Source: Aristolochia californica (taxonomy: Eukaryota; Streptophyta; Magnoliopsida; Piperales; Aristolochiaceae). From it: DNA of 64,000 nt. The DNA is taken from positions 10,745,758-10,809,757 of the forward strand of contig JARWKL010000009.1 in NCBI GenBank assembly GCA_029961685.1, given 5' to 3'. Below are positions 11,361-21,985 of the stretch, in pieces. Both the position numbers and the translations under genes were made by a program. The notes below the pieces were generated by a model, which was given only the letters and a program-made list of their open reading frames with translations, was not told the DNA's origin and did not search any database. The stretch's first letter is position 1. Each line of letters begins with the position of its first letter.

Positions 11361-12115
11361 GATTTTTTTGGGAAGGGCATTGAGATGGCCTTGAGCATTA
11401 TCTATATCAATTTTAGGAAATTTTAATTTAACTTACTCAACAATTCCTTAGGTTGAACAGTACCAAGACGGTGGTTTGGTGGACAGGAAGAGAAGAATTC
11501 CTTTGGTGAGTATTAGGAGGAAGTTTCGAAGGTTTCGAATACTATTCACTTAAATTACATTTCTCATTGTATCGAAGTTGGCATTTGGATGGAAGGGACT
11601 GAATGAGAAATGGAATATGTTTGCTCACACAACTTCAGATTGGACGTTTTGATGGTTTCAAATTCTGGTCACATAAATTGTATTTTCTCACTGTATGAAA
11701 GTTGGAATTTGGATGAAAATGATTGAATGAGAAATGGAATCTATAGAGCAATATCCATAAAGAGCAAGAGGTAAAAAAAAAAAGAAGACAAAAAAATCTA
11801 ACAAGACAAGTGTGAATAGTAAACCATTCTTGTGCTCCTAAAACATCAGTATAATATTCAAATTTCAATAAGTACTTCATCACACTATATAATAAAAGTT
11901 ATTACGATACATTAACCATCCTTTTAGAACATCTAAGAATTACACTCCCACATTCAATCATCACAACACACATTTTTGAATGCTTAAACCAATGGTGTCA
12001 GATTAAAGAACTTGTAATGGGTTTAGTTGGAAAGCCGAGCTTGCAACAAACTTGAGTCATAATGATAAGACGGTTCCAGGAATAGATGTGATGTCCGCTA
12101 TATAAAAGTCTGATA
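11361..12115. repeat. Repeat X, first half
   Basis: Starts GGGAAGGGCATTGAGATGGCC and runs to the point where the GC-richer insert begins at about 12116. Matches 3583-4300, 33236-33970 and 56171-56835. No gene seen. Confidence 0.7.
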
Positions 12116-14045
12116 GTTATGGGTAATTTCAAACCAAGCCGGCTCGAGCTCGGCTCCGTTCTGGCACGGTTCAATTCAGTATACCTGGATCTTGAGCTGA
12201 TTTTGAGATCCGGGATCGGCTCATTTAAATTAACGAGTCGGGCTCGACTGAATCAAGGTTTGGTTCGAAAGCTCATGAGCCAGCTCTTTAATTTAACAAG
12301 CGGTGTGGGATTCGGGGGATTTGGGGGAGTCGGGACTAGGGAGCGGGACCAAGAGCTGGAGCACCGAGCGGAGTGGGAGAGAGAGCGAGGGGGGAAAATT
12401 CTTCCTCCCCTCGTCACCGCTGAGCCCCTCCCAACCGTTGTTGTGGCCACCTTTGTCGCTGTCGATAACTGCCTCACCGGCCGCCTTCTGCCTTTTCGTC
12501 ACCACTGATTTTGTGGCCACCGCTATATTTCTTCCCCCTAGTCTGCCTTCTCCTTTGTTTCCGTCGTCACCGCTTCTGTCGTCACAACCGTTATCGCCGA
12601 AAAAAGTTCCTTGCCGATGCCACTGGAAGCTTTTCCAACCGCGTCGTTCCTCATCCTTGGTGGAAACCAGAGGACCTAAGTTAGAAGGAAAAAAATAATC
12701 CCCCCTAGCGAGAAGACAATTTCGCACATGCGAGATTATAAACAAGTGAAAAAAATAATAATAAATTCTAGGGACTATTAGTGGTTTTGTTAATAAATGT
12801 TGAAAAAATATTTTTAGTAGAAATACGTTTCTAGGGACTAGTAGTGCCTCAAGTTTTTTTGCAATAATTTTCTAATTGGAAATTCTTAGTAAAAAAAATC
12901 ATATAATTTTCTAAGTAAGATTTTTCTGCGAAAATCGTAGAGAAAAGTTTTGAATAAGTATTTAACAGTTGATGCTATAATACTTTTAGCATGAGGCAAT
13001 TTTCATAGCAATTTTGTGTTTGACATTTTATTTGATTAAAAATTTATCTATAAGTATAGTAATATATTAGATTAATTATCAATTTTTTTATTTCCCTAGA
13101 AGAGGCAATTAGAGGTCCATTTAACTTTCCTAAGAAAATTTTAAAATATTTCTTGTAATTTTCTAGTAAGTCACTAATAGTAATAGAATTTTATTTAAAA
13201 GTTTCTTTTGGAAATATGCATCATAGGAAAAATATTTCTAGTTTTTCCTAGAATATAAATTTTCAACCAGGGGCACTAAGGAGGCCATAGTAAATTTACA
13301 TGCATATTCAAAAATTAAAAAATAAGCTAGACAACATTTTGGGTAAAAAAGATTAATATTATTGCGTTCTAATCTATTATCGAGATTCAATCCTGAACCT
13401 CCCCTACCATTCTTTTTATAAAATGTATGCATAATTTTATATATATTTTATTTAACATATATTTTATGTAGAGTATTAAACATATGTTAAGCTTGAACTC
13501 GGTTAAAATTATTAGGCTCGAGCTAGAGCTCAAGCTTGAACTCGGTTAAAATTATTAGGCTTGAGCTCGATTACAATTTTAGGCTCAAGGCTAGGATCGA
13601 CTCGAGCTCGAGTTTGAAATATTTAAATCAAGCTTGGCTCTAACATAAGAAGGTTTAGGCTCAACTCAATTCGATGCCACCCTTATGCCAAATTTTAAGT
13701 AGAGGTCATGCCCAATTTTATGTAGAGGTCATGCCCAATTTTATGTAAAATGTATGCATAATTTTATATATAATTAATTTTTTATATATTTTTTGAAAAA
13801 TTTTAAATGTATGTTGAGCTCGAACTGGAGCTCGAACTAGAGATATATAATTTTTGAAAAGTTTTAAATGAATGTTGAAGTTCGAGTTCAGCTCGAACTT
13901 GGTTAAAATTATTGGGCTCGAGCTCGATAACAATTTTAGGCTCGAGGCTGGGCTCGGCTCGAGCTCGAGTTCGAAATATTTAAATCAAGCTCAGCTCGAA
14001 CATCGGAAAGTTCGGGCATGACTCGACTCGATGCCACCCCTACTA
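12116..14045. mobile_element. Putative hAT-like non-autonomous insertion in repeat X
   Basis: Interrupts X: the sequence left of 12116 and right of 14046 is continuous in X at 4310-4330. The left end is TATGGGTAATTTCAAACC and the right end is the reverse complement of TAGGGGTGGCATCGAGTCG; both lead into GAGCTCGGCTCGAGCTCG-type sequence. 12290-12700 is GC-rich with overlapping frames on both strands, which I take as non-coding. Inner parts (12700-13255) repeat 8375-8935. The 8-bp target duplication expected for hAT is not clear. The left 0.6 kb also occurs at 33970-34602. Confidence 0.45.
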
Positions 14046-14221
14046 ACATTAGTTACTTTACTTTTAGTTGGTTTAATTCAAAGACTGAGTTTGCTTCAAC
14101 CGTGATTCATGTTGGAGTGTTTGTTGGAGTTAGTTGGTAGAAGAGTTTGTAATGAATGGTAGGGAGATAGAGACAATAATAAGGATTCACTGCTAGAACA
14201 ACAATGAATAATTCATATTCA

Positions 14222-14252
<31 letters not shown>

Positions 14253-14975
14253 ATTATTTCTTAAATGCTTGTGTCAGTGTGCTTTCAATCGATTGAAAGA
14301 GGGTTATTAAAATTTTATTTAAAAAGAACATTTCATGCTTAACCATGCAAATAATTAATCTGTTTGAAATTTTGCTTAGATGCAATAAACGTTGCTTCAA
14401 CAATCCTGTGTGCAAGTGTATATTTTTTCGCTTGTGCTCAACGACGACATATTGCTTCCATTGGGAATTAAGAATTTGGTACAACATGCTAAAAAACATG
14501 AGAAATAAAGTCCATCGTGTAAGATATATCTGCAATGAGCTGTGAAAGGTTATAAGAAAAAAAAAAGAAAAACTCACTCAATTCATATAAAACAACCTTT
14601 CTCTCATAATATTGAATAAGCATTCACATTTAAATCCCATCACACAGTACATCCCATTTTATGATACACTATTCATCTATTTACATAAGATATCTCATCT
14701 ATCAATTACATACTTTGGCATGCCCAACCCCTGCTACCAACACGATCTTCGATAGTATTACTAGGTTGCTTGGAACCACCGGATAGTGATATAATGAGAA
14801 AGTAAGGCCATGCGTTAGATCACTGACAAATTGAAACTTCATCTTGCTTTGCTTTGATATGACAAATTGTTATCGAAACAAACACGGGTGATGTCCAAAA
14901 AAACTTTTAAAAGAAGAAAAACATAAACTGTAATGCACAAACTTATCCACCATAGGCTCAAAAAGAGAATAAACA
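14046..14975. repeat. Repeat X, second half
   Basis: Continuation of X with a (GA)n run at 14226-14252. It is fused at about 14976 to the duplicated small-gene segment. No independent gene is seen. Confidence 0.7.
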
Positions 14976-16495
14976 AACCCTATCCAATTTAGAAGTGCAA
15001 AACTGAAAATGGCAAATCACAACTTGAGTATATCATTGTGGAAAATAAAATGATGGAAGAATTCATATATTAAACAATCTCAAAGAAAGTTATTTCATAA
15101 ATTAAAATAACCAACCAAAATTAGCTGGGAACTCGTGAAACAGAGAAAAGAAAGAGAAGATAAAACATATGCAAGAGAAATAAATTGAAGACACGACAAA
15201 CAATTTTCAGATAGATACAGAAAAGGAAAAGAAAAAGAAATTTTGTTTAGAAAGAGTTAAACGCATAAGCAGGAATTCAAGTTTGCAGCTAGTGGGTAAT
15301 CAGATTATTACCTGAGAAAGAACGAACACAACCAGAAGGATAATAGAACTGAACAGGAATGGCCATAGAGAGCCGGAATCCTTGTGTGCACCGTGAGACT
15401 TACGACCATGACCGCTTCCTGTTTTGCAAAACATTCAACAGAAGAAGACCAGTTAATGTGATGGCAGAGAGCAGAAACTGCATCGCAGCTAGTATTTCCC
15501 TTGATAAGATTTCTATGCGTCATTTTTTTATACAATTAAAACAGCAATGCAGCTAATTCAGAGCATCAACCACAGCAAGGCAAGGCCACTTTCAACGCAT
15601 AAGATGGAAAATGGAAATAAAGTATTGGATCTTTACCACTAATGATGTCGATCGTCACCATACTGAAGGACTCTCTCTAAGGAGGATGAGGTTGATAGTA
15701 GAGATACAGGGGAAACTGGAATCAGAAACTATTGTACACGAGAAAAAACAGAGCCACGGAAACAAATCCATATGAAAATGTTTCCCACTCATTTTTTGAT
15801 AAACACAAACAGACGAAGAAAATAAAAAAAATGAAATCACAAAGACTTTCCAAAGATTAACAGAAAATGAAATATAAATACCGCCACAATGAATCGAAAA
15901 CAGAATTAAAACCATACAAATTTTTGCAATCCTGGAACCATTTTCTTGTAAACACAAAACAAACAAACGTTGAAAATGAAAAATAAAAATAAAATCACAA
16001 AGACGTCCTAACATTAACAGAAAATGAAATATAATGGCTGCAATACAAAATGGCGGTCTGGGAATAATGAGAAGAGAAAGAATTTTTGTTAATGCCACAA
16101 TGAATCTAAAAGAGAACTAAAACCATAAAAAAAAATCTCCAAATGAATATGCAATCGCGGAACCATTTTCTGATAAACACGAACAGACAAAGAAAATGAA
16201 AAAATAAAATAAAATCACAAAGACGTCCAAACATTAATAGAAAATGGCACGACGCAGGGATACCGTCGAAGAAGAAAGAAGAAGAGAAAGAATTTGTGTT
16301 ACTGCTACAACGAATCGAAAAGATAATTAAAACCATAAATATTTTCTAATAAATAATAAAATCCCGGGAAAGAAATCAAAGAAGTCGAAGAAGGCAAACA
16401 AAGAAACAAGGTTAAGGTTAGAGGGAAAGAACTAACATATTGTTGTTTCAATCCGCAGACCACCGTTGTTGCGGATGAGAGTGAGCTCCGACGAA
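14958..16495 (-). pseudogene. Truncated duplicate of the small membrane-protein gene
   Basis: Second copy of the 6.07-7.37 kb gene in the same orientation. The coding exons are preserved: 15661-15637 (ATG, reading MVTIDIISG) and 15418-15312 (107 bp, same membrane helix), with the acceptor ATTTTCAG kept and a frame to a stop at 14960. Differences: the second residue is changed, the acceptor of the 5' leader exon (GCAG) is deleted and replaced by other sequence near 15715, the last intron has an insertion (about 15085-15250), and the 3'UTR with its AATAAA is replaced by repeat X. The 5' exon and promoter are cut at 16495 by a rearrangement joint. It is probably not expressed from its own promoter. 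Confidence 0.6.
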
Positions 16496-16972
16496 GATAT
16501 GGAGGACTGCCATTTTATACGATAAGATCCTATACATCATTTGCAGCAAGCTAGGAGTTCATAATGCTCTCTCATCCCCAGTTTGAGGGGAAGTGTTGGA
16601 AGATGGGTCCAAACCCATAAGACATGGACCCACCATGATCACACGAGCTGGTGGGACCCACCATGATAACGTGAGGTGGCATGATGAGTCCTACACAATA
16701 AGAAGTCTTACAGAACCAAAATTATTATGGAAGCAGGTCTCATAGAAGAGTTTCAGTTTAAAGGTGTTTAAGTCATGTTAGTTTTCTTTTTATATTGAGT
16801 TATTTAATTATGTTAGGACTTATCTTTAAGTGTTAGAGTTTGGGTGTAATTGGGACAAAGGTATAGTTTAATTGTAATTGGACTCTACTACCTTCCTATA
16901 TTATAAATAGAGGTTCATGTACTCTGATTACAACAAATCAATGAAGTATTTATCTTTTCCTTAAATTCAACA
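16496..16972 (+). mobile_element. 3' remnant of a non-autonomous LTR element (end of internal region plus LTR)
   Basis: 16496-16593 is the last 100 bp of the internal region with PPT-like GTTTGAGGGGAAG. 16594-16972 is a 379-bp LTR (TGTTGGAAGATGGGTCC ... AAATTCAACA). It is nearly identical to 47575-48051, where the rest of the element is present. The joint at 16495/16496 falls in a short GATAT shared by both partners. Confidence 0.8.
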
Positions 16973-17241
16973 GTTATATAAAAAGGATATTATAAAATAT
17001 TTTTCAGCTCAATATCTATTAGTAATATCAAAATAATATTAATTTATTAACTTAATATATAAAAATTAAAATATTCAAACAAATACTTACTTTTATAATA
17101 TAAAAAACTTAATGCAATTATTATATTAAAAGAGTTTAAATTATCACACTTAAACTAACGTATATTCGCAGTTATATTTGTTTAAATTCATTACCCATTG
17201 TACTATGCAAACAATGTACTAATAAAAATAAAAAATAACAT
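16973..17241. other. AT-rich spacer
   Basis: Short AT-rich flank between two LTR elements, equivalent to 48052-48321. Nothing recognisable. Confidence 0.5.
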
Positions 17242-17408
17242 TGTTTATTTTCAGGACTCCATGAATTTATCTCATGGAGAAAAAGGAAAAGAAACCCATT
17301 GGGAGAAAACTGGAGGAAGAAGGCTTATGGAATTGATGATCCTAACCCTCCCCTTGAAGCACTATTTATAGATTTATGAACCTACTGTATTACAATAATA
17401 CCCCTGAA

Positions 17409-17434
17409 CTTAGGGTTTAGGGTTTAGGGTTTTA
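17409..17434. repeat. Telomere-like TTTAGGG run inside the LTR
   Basis: Three consecutive TTAGGGT/TTTAGGG units; two units occur at the matching place in the other LTR (near 21150) and in 48490 and 52630. This is short interstitial telobox-like sequence, not a telomere. Confidence 0.6.
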
Positions 17435-19930
17435 ACCCTAGAACTTTAACTTAATTACAATAATGCCATCTCTATGAAATGACTCTTTATTTACATCCTG
17501 CCATCATTGTATATTGGCCTATGGGCCTTTTCCTTGATCTGTGGGCCTTAAGCCCATCTTCTATATCTCTTGGTTGCATGTCTCCCTTGGTCTTATGGGC
17601 TTGGGCCTTCCTTGGTCGTGTGGGCTTGGGCCCTATCTTCCAACACTCCCCCTCAAGCTGGGGGTGAGAGAACAGTATGAATTCCCAGCTTGCTACAAAT
17701 GATGTATAATATCTTTGTATAAAATGACACATTTTCCAATATGCCTTCATCTTCCAACACTCCCCCTCATGCTGGTTCTCTCGTTCATGAGGCCTAGTTG
17801 GCATAATATCAGTGAGAGTAAATCACTCCTAACCACTAAGACATTGCTCCATACTTCAGTCATAACTCATGTTGGCTGTAGGACACACTTCGTCTTTTGT
17901 AGGTAGTGTGTCTATCGGAATTGCTCTGAAGTGTCCACCTCCACCACCGTGTCCCTCCACGGGACAACAAGTCTCAAGTGGTAGAGTAATATATGATATT
18001 AATGGTGGAAAGTAACATAAATATAATTATAAGTTCCTCCATCACGGACTTCCTACTTCAAATATTTTTTATATTTTTTACGGGGATGAAGTTCCTATAA
18101 AACAGAGTAAGCTCAGCCCAGGAACATCGTAACAGCAATCAAGAAGATAACAAACGCTGGAAGAGCTTCAATGGTTTCTGGACTTACAGAAGAAGAAAAT
18201 AAAAATGAAAACGAACAGGGAATAGGTATTACACTAGATGCGATTTGTTGCTGAAGAACACCTCTATTTATAGGTGATTTGTAGCACTGAATCGAGGAAG
18301 ACAGCTGGGAGACAACTACGAAAATAATAGAAAGGAAGCTTCCTTTCTCTTCCGGCGCTGATGGAAGCCTCTATACCCTCTGTCCACTGCAACGGTCAGT
18401 ACAGAGTCACCTCTATTTTTCGCTCCTTCCATTAATTCCCATTCACACTTGAGTCCTTTTAATTTTTCTTTCATGCTTACCCCGCCGCCAAGGGGGGCAG
18501 TCCCCTTGGACCCCCGTCGGGGCTGTCGCCCCGAACCCCGCCTTCATTTTACAGTTTCTTCACAAATAACCATTGTGGTCACAATTTGACCTCATCAGCG
18601 TCAAAGCCAGAACTGCTAACTAATTTACTCACTCTCGAGATTGGCGCTCCTCATAATTGGGGCCCAGTGAATACATTAGATTAGCAATAACTCGTGAGAG
18701 GTGGGCATTGACACACTAACAATTCCTCCATCATGGACTTCCAACCACAAATATTTTTTATCCTCTGTCATGAACTCCCAACCACAAATAATTTTGGTAT
18801 TTTTTATTGGAATGAGGTTCCTCCGTCATAGACTCCCAACCACAAATAATTTTGATATTTTTGACGGGGATATAGTTCCTCCGTCATGGACTCTCTATCA
18901 AAAATGTTTTTTACGGGAACAAATAAATAATGGTATGAGGCTATCTCTTCTTCAATAATAAAGTCTCATCAAAAGAGACACAATAGCAGCAGGTGAAATG
19001 GGCTCGAGCCCATTTAACACAACCCAAAATAATCCTTGTAAAATGATCCATGAAATAATCCAATGCACATATTTGTTCTAAATAATATGCTGACCAAGGA
19101 ATAATTTGTCAATGCTTCAAAAATAATAATCCAGTTAGAGAAAAAATTTACCGAGTCGCGCTGAAATATTTATAAAACTTGGGCATGTATACCGAGGCAG
19201 AAATAGGTGGCCCAAGTCAGGTTGACCTAGACCCAAGTTGACCCAAACTGAGTTGGTTTGAGATGACTCGGTTTGAAACAGAAGTCACGCTCGATTGGAA
19301 AGCTATTGGGTTAACTCGCCGGTCCGGGTTGTGGGATAGCTCATGCACTGAACCGGTGCTCAGATAAAATTTCTTAACTTAAGAACCTTTAATCGGGAAA
19401 CAGTGCCTTCTTCCCCAATCGAACAGAGCGGCCAAAAACTTTCTTCGTCCGGAACCGGCAACAGCAAGACAGTGATGGCAGAGCAATGGCTGGAGATCCT
19501 TATGAATAGAGCAATATCGAATCAAGATCGGAAATAATCTTTCCGGAATAAAATAGCAGAGAAGATGGACACACAGAGATTTCTTCGGTGTCTCTGGCTG
19601 TTTCTGCGGCGAAGAAAATAATCTAGCGAAGAACTTGTATAATCAACAAGATATGCTCTTTTTGGAACTTTTTTGAGTTGTCTTCAAGCAGGTAAAATCA
19701 AATCAAGAGCTTCCCGAAATATATGATTGGTAAGATGACTGATTCGAGCTTACTGGTGCTTTCCGAAAAAATATTTCCAACAGAGAACCTGTTGGCTGGA
19801 AGATAATAAGCAACAACAAAATAATTCTGGATGGTGACTGTTGATTTCAAGAATGATATTACGGTTGCTGGAATGACAGTGGTGGAGATTTCTAGCAAGA
19901 TTTTTCCATCTCTCGACGAGAAATGGAACC

Positions 19931-20274
19931 TGTTAATGATAGTTCTCACATACATTAGTGAGTATAAAAATCTTGCATTTATTAGTTGGCCGAAGAGGTT
20001 TCCTACGTGGCTAGTCATTTTGGGATAGGGCCTTCGACCCAATTTGATATGGTATCAGAGCAAGGTTCTCATATGTGGTCATCCACCCAAATTATCCACG
20101 TGCTACCATGTGAGGGTCTCTACCCAAATTATCCACATGCTATCACGTGAGGGGGAGTGTTAAGGATAGTCCCACATACATTAGTGAGTATAAAAATCTT
20201 ATATTTATTAGTTGGCAAAAAAGGTTTCCTAAGTGGCTAGTCATTTGGGATAGGGCCTTCGACCCAATTTGACA
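19931..20274 (+). mobile_element. TRIM (miniature LTR element) nested in the minus-strand element
   Basis: LTRs of 119 and 117 bp (19931-20049 and 20158-20274) start TGTTAA(T/G)GATAGT. The PBS TGGTATCAGAGC (20050-20061) follows the first and GTGAGGGGGAG precedes the second. The internal region is about 108 bp with no coding capacity. Flanks GAACC and AAACC suggest a 5-bp target duplication with one mismatch. The second LTR ends ACA, the first ATA. Copy in the second block: 51395-51739. Confidence 0.85.
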
Positions 20275-21410
20275 AAACCAAACTCGTCTTCTTCGGTGAA
20301 GGCAATAAACAGAGAGCATAGCTGGCGTTCAGGAGCCAGTAGAGTGTTGTCAATGAAGGAGAAGGCAGACGAAGACAATGCTAGCGCAGACCGTCAAAGA
20401 GCAGCAGTAACATCCGACAGCAGCATCACATGATCTATGGGACAGAGAGAAGACTGGCCTCATCAAAAAGATACCGTGAAGCTTCCTCTGGCTCTTGAGC
20501 TTGCCGCATGCCGAAAAGAAGCTATCTTCTTTTATAATATTTCCAATGAGAACAAAAATGTGGCTAGTGCAATAACGAAGCCAACTAGATCCCTGCCTCT
20601 GATGGGTCGCCGGAGTTATTTGTAGAAGGATACTCTCCTGGTTGAGAGATGGGTCGGGTTGACAGGACCAAGTTGCATTCATGTTAAAAAGCAAAGAAGG
20701 AACCCATATACTCCTGCCTTCGATCGATTGTCGTGTTGGGCTCTCGCTGTAAAGACAAGTCAACTCGGCTCAACATAGATACGAAAAAAAAGTGCGCAGA
20801 GAGAGAGAGAGAGAGTTGTGGTTGCCTCGAGCATACAAGCATGGTGGATGATACAATTTAACCATAAAAAAAAAATTGTCTAAGAATTAAAAGAGAGAAA
20901 AAAAATTTCTAATCCTAAATGAAGAAGAATTAAACCTGAAAAACCATAGTAGGAATTCTGAAAATCATAGGTCTGATACCATGTTGATTTTCAAGACTCC
21001 ATGAATTTAGCTCATGAAGAAAAAGGGAAAGAAACCCATTGGGAGAAAACTAGATGAAGAAATCTTATGGAATTGATGATCCTAACCCTCCCCCTGGAGC
21101 TTTATTTATAGATTAATAAAACTACTGTATTACAATAATACCCCTGAACTTAGGGTTTAGGGTTTTAATCCTGGAACTTTCACTTAATTACATCAATGCC
21201 ATCTCTATGAGATGACTCTTTATTTACCATCTTAACATCATTGTATGTGGGCCATGGGCCTTCTCCTTGATTTGTGGGCCTTGAGTCCGTCTTCTATATC
21301 TCTTGGTTGTATGGATCTTCCTTGGTCTTATGGGTTTGGGCACATCTTCTAACACACTTGGATGTGTGGGCCTTCCTAGGTCGTGTGGGCTTGGGCCCTA
21401 TCTTCCAACA

Positions 21411-21544
21411 AACACATATAACTCAATCACCTATTTAATATAAAAAAGCTATTACTGTACATACAAAATACAACCAAAAAAATATTTAATGCCATTAAAA
21501 CATAATAGTCAATAATTTTTCCACATTTGAATTGCTAATACATT
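21411..21544. other. AT-rich flank, probably 3' region of the Harbinger remnant
   Basis: Short non-coding stretch next to the transposase stop. No other feature is seen. Confidence 0.4.
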
Positions 21545-21985
21545 TCAAAAATATGATGCTCTTGTAGATTGTATTGCAGACTCCCTCTGAGTACTTATTT
21601 GAGTGTCCACATCATCCTTAAAATCATCACCACTGTCACTGTCTTCATTTTTAATTATATTGTTATCTTCACAATGTTCTTCACCAAAATCATCACTTGA
21701 ATCATGTTCTTCATCTTTAAATAAATCCATGGAATCCTCTATGGGTATATAATTATGCAATATACAACAAGCAATCATAATTTTTACCTGGACATCAAAA
21801 TCAAAAGGAGGAGCATCTTTTAATATCTTGAAATGAGCTTTTAAAGCCCCAAATATATGCTCGATAGTATTCCGTTAAGATGAGTGTCTTCGATTAAATA
21901 CTTCTCTTTCATCTGTAGGAGTATTATCTCCAAATTCTTGCAAGTGATAACGAGTCCTTCAATAGGGTGCCAAAAACCCTAAGCC
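21545..21985 (-). pseudogene. PIF/Harbinger transposase C-terminal remnant
   Basis: Minus-strand reading shows hallmarks of the Harbinger DDE transposase C-terminus: LGFLAPY, RTRYHLQEFGDN, FNRRHSS, RNTIEHIFGALKAHFKIL and ACCILHNYI, then an acidic tail with DSDSGDDF. Two in-frame stops interrupt it: TGA after LGFLAPY, and TAA where a Leu is usual in HSS-L-RN. The N-terminal two thirds, with the first catalytic acids, are absent; sequence switches to the large inverted repeat at about 21985. Intact family members have about 350-450 residues. The second-block copy (52989-53463) has both stops, so they predate the duplication. Confidence 0.85.

Larger units (their letters stand above)
17242..21410 (-). 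mobile_element. Non-autonomous LTR retrotransposon, minus orientation
   Basis: LTRs at 17242-17645 (3') and 20982-21410 (5'). On the minus strand they start TGTTGGAAGATAGGGCCC and end AAAATCAACA or AAAATAAACA. The PBS TGGTATCAGAC (20981-20971) abuts the 5' LTR and a PPT (AGCTTGAGGGGGAG) abuts the 3' LTR. The flanks AACAT (17237-17241) and AACAC (21411-21415) fit a 5-bp target duplication with one change. The 3.3 kb internal region has no gag or pol; short frames are not conserved. It includes a GC-rich hairpin-prone segment near 18480-18545 and a nested TRIM. Its PPT-proximal sequence resembles that of the element at 45.3-48.1 kb. Paralogous copy: 48322-52889. Confidence 0.85.

Noticed and set aside
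12293..12745. Overlapping frames of 74-150 codons in the GC-rich part of the hAT-like insert
   Set aside because: Frames exist on both strands at once, shift between the two block copies, and show no domain; a base-composition effect.
20050..20061. tRNA-Met gene fragment
   Set aside because: The TGGTATCAGAGC matches at several places are only the 12-nt primer sites beside LTRs; no tRNA body is present.
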